DNA from: Lunularia cruciata
Lineage: Eukaryota; Streptophyta; Marchantiopsida; Lunulariales; Lunulariaceae
Length of the DNA stretch: 64,000 nt
Direction: 5' to 3'
NCBI GenBank assembly: GCA_948567375.1
Contig: OX419758.1
Coordinates: 40,119,001-40,183,000 of the forward strand
Part shown: piece after piece, positions 36,224-47,327 of the stretch
Position numbering within the stretch: position 1 is the stretch's first letter
Layout of the letters: each line of letters begins with the position of its first letter
Program-made: the position numbers and the translations under genes
Notes under the pieces: model-generated
Database searches by the model: none
Told to the model about the DNA's origin: nothing
Seen by the model: the letters and a program-made list of their open reading frames with translations, nothing else

Positions 36224-36333
36224 CCGAGTGCGGATGAATGCGGAATAGATTTTTTTTCAATTTTTTTCCCAACCCTGTGCGCTCTATTCCGCATTCATCC
36301 GCACTCGGAGGTAATTAGCTCAGTTGGTAGAGT
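36199..36333. repeat. Perfect 50-bp inverted repeat containing the tRNA 5' half
   Basis: Arms 36199-36248 and 36284-36333 are exact reverse complements over 50 bases, with a 35-bp loop. The left arm includes the 5' half of the tRNA-like sequence plus flank; the right arm repeats it in the opposite direction and stops abruptly after TAGAGT. Confidence 0.93.
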
Positions 36334-36343
36334 CAGAATAGAT

Positions 36344-36395
36344 TGTCGGGAAAAAAATTGCAATATTCAAGAATATTGCAATTTTTTTCCCGACA
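36344..36395. repeat. Perfect 25-bp palindrome
   Basis: Arms 36344-36368 and 36371-36395 are exact reverse complements separated by AA. The right arm contains CAATTTTTTTCCC, which also occurs in the loop of the adjoining 50-bp inverted repeat (36259-36271). Confidence 0.93.
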
Positions 36396-36880
36396 TGAGT
36401 ACTGTGGTTATCTTTTATCTTACTATGGCCGATGAAACATATTATCTTTAAATACCATACCATACTTAAATAATAATTCATTAAGTATGTAATACACATG
36501 ATCAATGAAAACTATATAGGTATTAATAAGCATATAGAGAAAGACCTTCCAATCAAAATATACATATCTTGTGCAAAAAGATATTTTTTATATAATTCTT
36601 ATATAAATTTTTTATAAAATGAAATGAAAAATTTTCAATACACCATACAAAGATCAAAACTAAAAAAATAAAATTTAATTGATCCAACAAATATTTAATA
36701 TGAGGTGAAGTATATTCATTCTATACCCTTTGTTAGTCCATGTTAGTCAATACAAAATCCCAACTATTATTTTTCTTTGGAATAGATAACACAAGTACTT
36801 ATGCAAGCGAGGTATCAAGCTTACACTCTAAGCTTCCCAATATCTTCTAATTCCTTTTGATATCAAGTAATAGATTAACC

Positions 36881-37395
36881 TACTAATGGAGGCATTTCTT
36901 AAGAACAGATCTCTTCTAAATAGCATTTCTTGGTTAAAAAACACTCTTTTAGTGATTTATCTAAAAGTACATGTACTAACTCTTATAGGATTGTATCTAA
37001 TACCTTGAAATTATCTTTGAATAAATCTATCTTTGCTTTACAACTCTCATTGTTGGTCTGATTCAAATTATAGTTACATTCATATTCTTATTATCTATGT
37101 TGATTACTAAAATTAGTGTAATATTTATCCAGAATCCAAAATACACAAAATGCAGTACTTTGCCTCACATAATCACTTGAGTTTGTTGTTTCACTAATCA
37201 AGGTGAGCACAATAACATTCAAAACAAGTTGTTTAAGTGCTTAGCATCTTTGGCTCAAAATGTTCTTTGTCATCACTACAATTACTTTCTTTCTTGATAT
37301 ATTATGAATTCATTGACTTTGCAAATTTTCCAATTTTGAAAGTATTAGGCTAAGATTCCAAAATTATATTCCTTTTAAATTTCATTAATTACATA
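36881..37395. other. AT-rich spacer, no gene
   Basis: No ORF or motif recognised. It ends at the left boundary of the copia element; the last five bases, ACATA (37391-37395), are its probable target copy. Confidence 0.4.
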
Positions 37396-37652
37396 TGGTT
37401 GATAAAACTGATTAGTATCACAACATCATGTAGATCACCAGCAAGTTCTTACTTCACAAAGGAATACGTGGTTCACCTCCATGTGAGGCTACTCCACTAG
37501 AAAGCTTTGCATGAATACTTTACTTACTCAGGCTCTTCTCATATGCAAGTCCAATGCTCCAACCTTCTCACAGTCCACTCTCATTGTCAACCTACAAGTG
37601 AGCAATATCCCGAATACAGGGTAATTCTAAGGCATAAGAGTAAAACCTAACA
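37396..37652 (-). repeat. 3' LTR of the copia element
   Basis: 257 bp. It matches 44240-44496 closely: shared blocks include CTCCATGTGAGGCTACTCCA and GCTCTTCTCATATGCAAGTC. On the minus strand it begins TGTTAGG. Just outside it on the minus strand lies AAGGGGAAG, the polypurine tract. Confidence 0.93.
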
Positions 37653-37841
37653 AACTTCCCCTTGACTCTTGTCTTGGGGATAGTAACCTTGCAACAATTT
37701 ATCACTTAGCGGGAAGTTCTAGATAGACAGCCAATCACTTGACCTCTCCTTTAAACTAGGATAAACTAGAACTTATAATCATAGCCCATATAGGGATAGA
37801 GTAACCAAAACAGCCAAGGTCACCTCCAATGCTAGATCGCC

Positions 37842-40800
37842 CTACTCATGCTCCACTTGCACAACCTGCAAGGTAGCACTATGCCTAGAGAAACTTTCTA
37901 AAGGTATGACTTTGGTAAAGGCATCAGCCGGGTTGAGCTTACCATCAATCTTGACTAAACCAAACATTTTCTCAAAAACAGCTTGCGTGAGAAAGTGGTA
38001 TCTCATGTCTATATGCTTAACCCTACTGTCCATCACCTAATATTCAGCTAGGTGTAAAGCACTTTGACTGTCACAATGAAGCATTACATTACCATGCATT
38101 AGCCCCATCTTGGTAACAAGTCTATCAACCAAATTGCATCCTTTGCTGCTTCCGCTGCTGCCACATACTCAGCTTTTGTAGTTGATTGTGCAACACACTT
38201 CTGCAAGGTAGATCTCCAACTAATGCACCCACCACCAAGTGTGAATACATACTCTGTTGTTGACTTCCTCTTGTGAAGATCTTGTCCATATTCAGCATCT
38301 ACATAGCCATCTAGCGATGCAACATTCATTGATCTTCTATCAAATAAGAGCCCATAATCTAGTGTACCTCAAATACCTGAGAATCCACTTAATTGCTTCC
38401 CAATATGTCCTTCCTGGATTTGATTTATATCTACACACCTTACCTATTGCTAGGGCAAGATCAGATCTAGTGCAAGTCATCAAGTACATGAGAATCCCAA
38501 CAGCCTTCTAATCAGGAATGTTAGCCATCAAACCCTTCTCCACGGCATCTATAGGACAACATGCCACTAAAAGCTTGAAATGAGAAGCTAGAGGAGTACT
38601 TATTGGTTTACAGTTCTCCATGTTGAACCTAGCAAGTATCTTCCTAGCATACTTACCCTACGTCAACCACAACTGACCAGTGCCCAAGTTCCTCTTGATC
38701 TCCATGCCTAATATCCTTGTGGCCAACCCTAGATCCTTCATCCTGAACTCCGAACTCAAGAGCGCCTGAGCTTGTTCACCTCAGATCTATCCTTGGCAGC
38801 TTTCAACATGTCATCCACATACATCACAAGAATAATAAAACCAAAGGTCTTATTACTCACTGGTTTCATGTACACACAAAGATCAAACAAACTCCTATTG
38901 AATAGGAGTTTTTTTGATTGTGCATAAACACATCAAACCTCTTGTTCCATTAGCAAGGTGCTTGCTTCAATCCATACAAGGACTTCAGCAATCTGCATAC
39001 CTTGTCCTCCTGGCCTTTCTTCACAAACCCCACAAATTGTCTCATGAATATCCTCTCTTCCAAGGTGCCATAGAGAAACGCCGTGACAACATCCATTTGA
39101 TCTAAAGTAAGACCAAATAATGCAACAAGCATACATAATAGACATATTTTGGAATACTTTGCAACAAGAGAAAAGACCTCATTGCAATCTATCACTTGTT
39201 GATCCTTAGGTAACCTAACTAGCTCCCAAGTCTTGTTATCCCTCAAAGATTCCATCTCTCTCTCCATAGAACCAAACCACTCATCCTTTTCACTAGAAGA
39301 ACATGCCTCCTTGTAGGATGAGGGTTCATCTTCTTCCAAGACCAAAGCATGAGCATCATACCCATAAGTCAAGTCATCATCCAACAACTTTGTTGAATTA
39401 ATCCACGTACCATATTTATTTGGAGCTTGACTAGCACGCCTTGATGACCTCTTGGATGAACTCTCCGCATGATCTCCATGTGTAGGTCCAATATGAGACT
39501 GACCTAGTACATTTTGTTGCTCACCAGCAACTACTTGCTCCACTTGTTCTTGCTCTTCAAGAACTTGCTCCGCTATAGGAGCACCTCCTTCTTCCTCATC
39601 ACTTAAGTGATCAATCTCTCCCTCAACTAGATCTAGGGTGGGAGACTTTCCTTCTTAATGTAGGGAGCCTGAGCATTCCTCCCTTATTTGAATGATCTGG
39701 ATTAACTAAAGGATGCATCCTTACTGACCACAACCTTACACGCTATTGGATCCCATAACCTATAAGCTTTTGCTCCACTTGCATAGCCAAGAAAAACACA
39801 TTTCTTTGATTTAGCATCCAACTTGGACCTATTCTCCTTAGGTGTGAGTGAATATGCATCACAACCAAATATCTTCAATGTATCATAATCAAATGGTTGC
39901 TGATGCCTCAACCCATATGGCATCTTGAAGTTGATTGCAATGGATGGAGAAATATTTACCACATATGTTGCTATGTTGACAACTTCTGCCCAAAACTCAT
40001 CTGGCAACTTTGATTTGCTCAACATACTCCGTGCGTGTTCCAAAAATTTCCGATTGAGCCGATCAGCAACACAGTTTTGCTGCAGAGTGTAAATTGTGGT
40101 AAAGTGGCAAGTTATCCCTTATTTTGTGCAATATGCCTGAAACTCTCAAGAGACATACTCCCTGCCATTTTCTGATCTCAGACACCTCACCTTCTTCTCA
40201 ATCTGAGTCTACACTTGGGTCTTCCACTTCTTGAAAGCGGCAAAGACTTCAGACTTGTGGTGCATGAAATAAATCCACACAAACCTTGAGTAATCATCAA
40301 TAAATGTTACATAGTAAAATTTTACAAAGTGTGAGGGTGTAGGAGATGGTCCCCACACACCACTATATACATACTCAAGTAGACCCTTGGAACTATGGGC
40401 CCCCACTGCAAAAACAGATCTGTTCTGTTTTCCAAAGATGCAATGCTCACAAAAATCCAACTTCACAATCTTCAACCCATATAGCAAGCAATTTCTTCTC
40501 AAGATAGCCAAACTCTTCTCACTCAAATGACCTAGCCATGAATGCCACATAGTTGTCATCCCCATCTTGAGATCTAGTTACATGGGCTTCTCCACACATT
40601 GTAGTGCACTCCGATACAAATAGATTCTTTTGAAAGTTACCTTGCAAGATAACCGTTCCACCAGAATTGACTCAAAGTACCCCATCACCAACATGCCATT
40701 GGTGAACTTTGGCATTCAATACTCCAAGGGAAATCAGGTTCTTTTTCATGTCAGGTATGAACCAAACATCATTGAACTTCCACATAGCTCCATCAAACAT

Positions 40801-41948
40801 TTGAATCCTTATGGATCCAATACCCTCAATCCAACAAGGTTGATCATTCCCAATCAAAACTGAACCATTCTATGTTGAATAGCATATATGGTATGAGCAA
40901 GCACAATCTAGGATCCTCTCATCATCTGTACTAGGAGATGAGGCACAAAGGGCATACTCACAACATCACAAATCATATTGATCATCCAATATATCAGTAT
41001 CCTCCTCAGCATAAGCTATGTCTGCTGAAGAGCCTTCATCTACCTTTCCTTTGCCCTTAGCTTTACACTCTTCTTCACAAAGCCTACTTTGCCACATCCC
41101 CAACAAGTCACCTATTTCCTCTCCTTGGACTTGCCTCTAGACTTAGACTTGGACATGGCCTTGCTTTTCTCCTTATCACCATCATTACTCCTCCATTGAG
41201 TTCTCCCATGTTGGATAACCAAAGCATTTCCAGGAGTAAAAGATGACACTGGGGTTGCAACAAGTGTTTGTTGCAAGTCATCCATAAGTAGAGTTGCTGT
41301 CATTTCTTCAAAGGTAATAGTCTTTTTCTCACGGTGCAACAAAACTTGTGAAATTTATTGATAGGACAGCGGCAAGGAGCACAACACGTGCAGCGCCTTC
41401 TACTCCTCATTCAAGTCCTCTCCCAAGTTTGTCAAGTCTACTACTAGGTCACAAAATGCATCCACATGGTTCCTAATGTTGGTTCCTGGTTTCATCTTCA
41501 ATGTGATTAGTTTGAGATTGGTGTACAATCTATTTGACAATTGATTTTGATGATACTTGCTTTGAAGTGCATCAAACAAGGATGTACAATCAGAATGCTC
41601 CCCTTCTTGCATGATCACATGGGGCTGAAGGTGAAGCAAAACAGCATTCATGGCTTGCTATTGCATATCATCCCAATCACTTTGTCTCACATCCTTAGGT
41701 TTCTCCCTCAAGAGCTTACCCAAACCAATTGTCCTCAATGCTCCTTTCACCTGCCGTTCCCACAACAAGTAATCCATGCGGCCATCAAACTTTGCAACAT
41801 CAAACTTGGGTCCAACAAGCTTCAAAGTACCCATGTTGACTTTCTTTTGCTCCACAAGTACTATAGAGGCTATTGCTGCACTTAGAGACTCTTCTTGAGT
41901 CTCTGAACCTTCCACCTTAAAACTCCAATACTCAAGGGAGTGGGCCAT
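37842..41948 (-). pseudogene. Copia gag-pol polyprotein, decayed
   Basis: Gag starts at ATG 41948 and includes VGPKFDVAKFDGRMDYLLWE. The zinc knuckle near 41105-41060 reads CWGCGKVGFVKKSV, with His and the last Cys lost. Integrase (40565-40000): the HHCC zinc site is visible as WHSWLGHL and CEHCIFGK. The first catalytic Asp position reads YSGVWGP (usually SDVWGP), and the catalytic Glu is Asp (VADRLNRKF). RT (39543-38500) has WELVRLPKDQ, LDQMDVVTAFLYG and LLKSLYGLKQAPC, with the active site YVDDML intact near 38830-38800. RNase H (38329-37842) has DAEYGQDLHKRKST, ISWRSTLQKCVAQSTTKAEY and ADAFTK. Several stops and frameshifts break the frame. The protease was not clearly seen. Confidence 0.85.
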
Positions 41949-41949
41949 A

Positions 41950-44225
41950 AGATGGAAATAGTTTTACAGAAGCTTCTTCAAATACTCAAAGTCAAAATCT
42001 AGTTGCATCAACTTGTAGCCCTGAGGATAAGCTTTCCAACGCACTAAATAGATTATTCATCCAAGTTCCGAGTCAAAAGTTATGAACTGAATTCCAAAGG
42101 AGGGTAAAACCTTGGATTCTATATCACATTCGTAAGTCTAAGACTTCTCCCCCACTGACTCTCTTTGGGTTCTACTTCTTGCTTTTCTTTGTCGTTGCAA
42201 CAACAAACCTTTAATTGAGGAGGAGTTCTGCCAATATAAATATTCAAAAGTTCACTATGGGACTTGCTCAAGAAATCTGGATAAGGATTATGCACATCTT
42301 TAGACTTTTTGACATTGAATATTCAAGTAAGTACACAAGTGCATTCACCACAGCAATAAGCAGGTACATTCACCATCCAATGGCCACCATCTCCTCAAGA
42401 TTTCAGCTCCTACCTTCCTTCTGTCCCAATGAGAATTTGCTAGTAATGTGATGAAGAGCCTTCTATGGACTCCTTCCTTCCACCAACTGGTTCTTTTTCA
42501 TTCTAGGTTGATCATCACCAGCTCCTCCTTCACCACGAGGGAGCTATTGCTTCTAGTGTTTGATCCTTCTCATCAGTAAACTTGTAAGATATCATGCAAA
42601 TCACTATGTGCAAAGGATTTCCTAATGCTCTCAATATGCAGACCATCAAGAGTTCACGTGATCACAGGTAGCATCAACATCAAACCTACCACACTACTCA
42701 ATCTTGATGCAATAGTTACATCAAGTGATAAAAGGCTGTCTGCCCCTGTGACACAAACTTTGTCCAAAAACCTTCTATAGGTGCAATTTTTGGTCTCCTA
42801 GTGTACTCTACTACCCTAGTCTTGAAGCTCAAAACCTTTGGGAAGTTATGGAGTGTGCCTCCAGATGCTCTTGACACTCTTGGGAAATACTATATAGTAT
42901 CTGTGTTAATGGGGGAAGCACATGAAGAACGGCCGCCTTCACCACATCAAGGCATAGGACTAATGGCAGATTTGGTGTACAAACTACAAACTCTACTGCT
43001 ATCAAGCAGATATGACACTCAGTTTTGAGATACACTAGTTTCCTAGTGGCCATCCACTACCCATTCTGTCACTAAAGCAAAAGCTCGATGGTCAAAGCAA
43101 TTCAGACCGGTATTACTCTAGGTTATCATCTTTTCCTTCTTCTTCAAGTGAGTACTTGACCTAATCACTTGTCCTTTGACTTACACCTGCACTTGTACCT
43201 GCACCTATGAATCATTTGGGACAACAATCTCACAAAATAACTGAATCTATAACAAGGTCCAATATAAGTAAGTAGAATTGCTGTAGGTAGTGAGATTCAT
43301 TCAACCAGATTGGCTTCCTTAGAGAGCTACTGTCTCTTGAGGTATCCCTCAAGACAAGATCTCTTCTGCCTTAGTAATGATTAGAACTCCAAATGCTCAT
43401 CTCAGTCAGACATTAACCATCGCCCTTCACCTCCCTTGATCATACAAAATTTGAGCAAATCAATCTACCTCCAAAGGACAGTAGTAGCCTTCAAAATCTA
43501 AGGCAAAACCCTGATCAGAAACACAGCATTGATTGATCAATTCATCTGCTCCTCCTTGTCAAAAATTCCTAGACCTGATTGCCTAACAGCAGGGATAGAT
43601 GGATTGATCTTCAAGAGCTTCAAACTCCTTGTTTTATCATAAATGAAGCTAAGAAAAGGCAGGTTGATCACGGAACTGCAACTGCTTTGAAATGATCATG
43701 TTCACTTCTTGTTTGAATGTCAAAGATTCAGATCTTAATCATCGATCACATAATATTGTTATGGTTTCATGATATCACTCATTCTCTTTCCTATATCTAC
43801 TCCCAAATATCTCTCAGCTGACTTGTCTTTTCATTGGATCCCATAATCAAAACACTATTCAATCCTTAGAAATGCTTCCTCTTTGGCATGACTAGGACTA
43901 AGATTGTTTCAACATTTGGCACAGATTTGGGATCATTAAAATTAGTTCTCATCAATATGTTCCGGTCCCAATGTTACTCTTGCTCTCGACTCCTCCTTGC
44001 AAACTTGCACTAGCTGCAACGTTCATTGGTTCTACGGCCTACTACGATCCTAGAGGCTTGTAGCTCCCTTCTTCTCAAGAAAGTATAGAGCATAGGAGAA
44101 TAGACGATAGACCAAGGTCCCCAAACTAAGATTCAGCCTTTATTATAGAACTGCTTCATGCATTAGTTCCATTGAGTCACCACTTGTCTCAATTTCCAAT
44201 GGCCTCCATCATCAACATCAACCTC
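41950..44225 (-). other. Long untranslated leader of the copia element
   Basis: About 2.3 kb between primer site and gag with no recognisable domain and only short ORFs on both strands. It may be a true long leader or contain an old unrecognised insertion. Confidence 0.5.
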
Positions 44226-44237
44226 GCTCTGATACCA
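44226..44237 (-). other. Primer binding site of the copia element
   Basis: Minus strand TGGTATCAGAGC, two bases after the 5' LTR; exact match to the plant initiator-Met site. Confidence 0.95.
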
Positions 44238-44239
44238 TT

Positions 44240-44496
44240 TGTTCAATGAAATTGATTAGTGTCACAACAACATGCAGATTACCAGTGAATCCTTGCTTCA
44301 CACAAGAATATGTGGTTCACCTCCATGTGAGGCTACTCCACTGGAAAGCTTCACGTGAATACTTTACTCACTCAGGCTCTTCTCATATGCAAGTCCAGTG
44401 CTCCAACCTTCTCACAGTCCACTCTCACTGTCAACTTGAGAGTGAGCAATATCCCGGAATACAGGGTAACCCTAAGGCATAAGAGTAAACCTAACA
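44240..44496 (-). repeat. 5' LTR of the copia element
   Basis: 257 bp, the same length as its partner, TG...CA. Followed on the plus strand by TCATA (44497-44501). Confidence 0.93.
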
Positions 44497-46433
44497 TCAT
44501 ATACTTTTGTCCAACTATCAAAATATTGAGTTAAAAGTAAAAAAGGTCAATCATTTTCATCCATCAACCATCATAAGAAAGCTTCTATTCACCATAAAAA
44601 TAGAATAAGAAGCTTAAGAATCCTTTTGCAAATTAATAACGATGCAAATTTTAAACTATCACAATCCACCCAATCACTGATCATCCATGAATACAAATGA
44701 AATTATGTTTGTTGAGCTCTCATTCCTATTAGAATTGATGTTGCTCTATAAACCACACCATTAGTGTTATTCGATATAAATTTTTTTCTTGATCCTTTTG
44801 CTTCTTAATGTATTCAGCTTGTGCAATTGGTCAGTTTTGTGTCATGTAATTTGGAGAGTTTGCAATGAAATATCCATGCTATCTAAAGTAAAAAGATCCT
44901 TCATCATAATATAGTGATCCATTTTTGGTACAGTGGTATGTGTAGAAGTATCTCCCAAAGGGTCACCGTTGTCAACTGCTTAATTTCTTTATGTACAAAT
45001 TGCTTGCAGGACTTGTGTATTGAAAAGAAAAGAGAGTCAAAACTCTCAATCATGAATCTTGTTTCTTGTAGTCATTTAAGTTCTCTTATGAATCTCTAAA
45101 ATCTATGTGAGAGTATTCTAAAAATTGGATTTCATAAATTTTCATCAAATTGGTTTATTTTAATTACAATAAAAAATAGTAAAGTGCTCTTGTTGTGTTG
45201 AAGATTTTAAAATTAGATGCTGGAGATCTCTTGAAATATTGCAAACTATTGACTAGGACTGAAAAATAATTTGTATTATGCTTGTTTACTAATACCTCAA
45301 TTCATATTTTACTTTACTTGTAATTAGTATGATTCTGTGATCATCATTTTATAAGATCTTAGCACTTAAATATCAAGTATCCTATATAAGTTTATTCAAT
45401 TTATTTGTAAATCTTATTATCAAATGGTTTTGACTTGGAAAGATGTATAGTATATAATATACACATATTATTATAATAGTAATGCAAATTTTCCACTTGG
45501 TGTAATAAAGTATAGTATTCTAATGTTTGAATGATATTTTCAATTTATTATTATATCTTTTGAATCATAGTGTTATTTCTTATATTTACCATTACTATCA
45601 TTATCAATATGAAAGTTCAAGATATAAATAACATGGAACAACCTAAAGTATTGAAAGTTCATATCTTACATACATAGAATCGCAAAGAATCTAATAAAAC
45701 AAAGCATCATAAATTGAAAACCACTAACAATCACACCCATAGAAACTACAATAATGTAAAAGTGGTTATTTATTTCTGCTATAGAGTTCATTCATCCTAA
45801 TTCTTCTTTCACATCAATAAATTAGAAAGCATCAATAAATAAGAATGGTAGTTGAAAGGAGATGAAGTAAAAATAAAATAAAATAGCAAAAAGGTGACTA
45901 CATAGAACACAGGAAGGATAGGAAGACCCTTTCAAGCAAAGGACAGACAAAAGAGATAGAATGGAGCTAGGCCCCGAAAGTATAGATAAAATAAAATAAA
46001 ATCAGGTTTTGTTTGGTTTGGAAAATGATAATTATTTTACACATTAGGATTTTTTTTATTTATAATGAGTAATAATTTTTTCTAGAAATTTTAAAATCAT
46101 TTTTATTGTCAAAATATTTTCCAACTAGGTAATCTAATCTAATATATATAAACCTTATATAAACCAATGAAATTTTGAGATAGTTATTAATGCATAAACA
46201 TTTTTATGACTATTTGAGGATATTAGATGTTTTGACATATAATTTTCTGTTGATAAATATTTGAACGTAATTTTGATATTTAATTTATAAATATAATAAT
46301 ATATTTAATATTTAATACAAAATTCCTTAAAAATAAATAAGCATTATTAGAAAGATTTGGTAGATAGAGAGTATATTTCTTCAGAATCACTTTATAAATA
46401 ATTAATCATTCACCAAAAGCCTAATGAAGGATT

Positions 46434-46470
46434 TGTGGTTATCGTGAGCGAGACGCTCACAATAACCACA
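46434..46470. repeat. 17-bp inverted repeat (hairpin), 3-nt loop
   Basis: Arms 46434-46450 and 46454-46470 are complementary at 16 of 17 positions, starting TGTGGTTAT and ending ATAACCACA, loop AGA. Confidence 0.9.
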
Positions 46471-46637
46471 TAGAATAAATGTACCATGGATGCTCATTTA
46501 AATATTAGAGCAATGTACCATATGCTTTGCATTATCTGCTAAATTCGGGCCGGTGTTGACAGAAGTTTTCTATTCTACTGGCGGCCTGTTCCGAATTATT
46601 CCTCTCAGGATCAGTATTAAAATGAAGTGTGGTCCGG

Positions 46638-46666
46638 CGGATTACTCATATGATATGAGTAATCCG
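46638..46666. repeat. 14-bp perfect palindrome
   Basis: CGGATTACTCATAT, one G, then its exact reverse complement. Confidence 0.92.
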
Positions 46667-47327
46667 TGAGGTTTGATCTGGGGTCCCAGTTTCAACAGGC
46701 TCTTTATTGACTAGGATCTCAAATTCGAAACCGACAAATCTCTGTACTGTGTACTTCTGGCATTAGAGGCTTTTGTTACACAATAAATATTAGCTCATAG
46801 AATGCAGGATCCTTCTCTATAAGGTGTCCAAACTGTGTTTCTTGTTTGCAGAACCAGTTTCGCAATTTCACGTCTTTCCTGACTTCCAACTACGTCCCGT
46901 TCCTTTTAACATCTATGTGAAGCAGATACCTTTCTTGGGAAGAATTTATAGCAGGGGACTCGGTCGAAGGCGTCCAAGAACCTTAATTAGCAATTCTTGA
47001 CAGATTTCCTCGGTTTTCTCGAGTTGGTCAACAAAAGTCTACTATATTATGTGCTCTGTTTATTTTGTAACCTATAATGAATCTCACTTGATATCGATTA
47101 TCTGTACAGATTTTTGGAGACATTGTGCAAAGTTCGCTGGCAGTACCCTCTAGGTGCAGGTCAACAGAGACGAAGAAAGTGTACCTTTGCACAAACGTAT
47201 AAATTATTTGTCTAATTTCACACCTTTCAAACTTCACCCGAAATTCATTCAACATAGCATGAAGATGCAACATTCAAATTATGTTGACTGATTAGCAACA
47301 TTATTATAGCATATATCTAATATAGGC

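Larger units (their letters stand above)
34669..36880 (-). pseudogene. Remnants of a Ty3/gypsy pol (RT start and integrase)
   Basis: Minus strand. Near 36880-36690 there is an RT start with YQKELEDIGKL, VIYSKEK and FCID-HGLTKG, the decayed counterparts of [16 protein letters not shown] and [10 protein letters not shown]. At 35058-34669 an integrase fragment has HHGISVVFIFNFD, STTYQTKLDGQ and LPITKFTYENSKQES, matching HGVP...SDRD, STAYHPQTDGQ and LPLVEFAYNNS. Everything between is unrecognisable or replaced by the palindromic tRNA-like block at 36139-36395. No LTRs found. Decay is stronger than in any other element here. Confidence 0.6.
37396..44496 (-). mobile_element. Ty1/copia retrotransposon, minus strand
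   Basis: LTRs of 257 bp each at 37396-37652 and 44240-44496, flanked by ACATA and TCATA (4 of 5 bases match). The minus-strand order is gag, protease region, integrase, RT, RNase H, the Ty1/copia order. The primer site is exact. Total 7.1 kb, of which about 2.3 kb (41950-44225) lies between the primer site and the gag ATG, unusually long for a copia leader. Confidence 0.92.
44497..47327. other. AT-rich intergenic sequence with two hairpins
   Basis: No gene recognised. About 45943-45985 shares a segment with 31485-31520. The stretch from 46434 to 46666 contains the two inverted repeats listed separately. Base composition rises in GC after about 46530, with no ORF I can assign. Confidence 0.45.

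Noticed and set aside
42801-43053. Short ORFs on both strands in the copia leader
   Set aside because: Overlapping, no motif, unrelated to gag.
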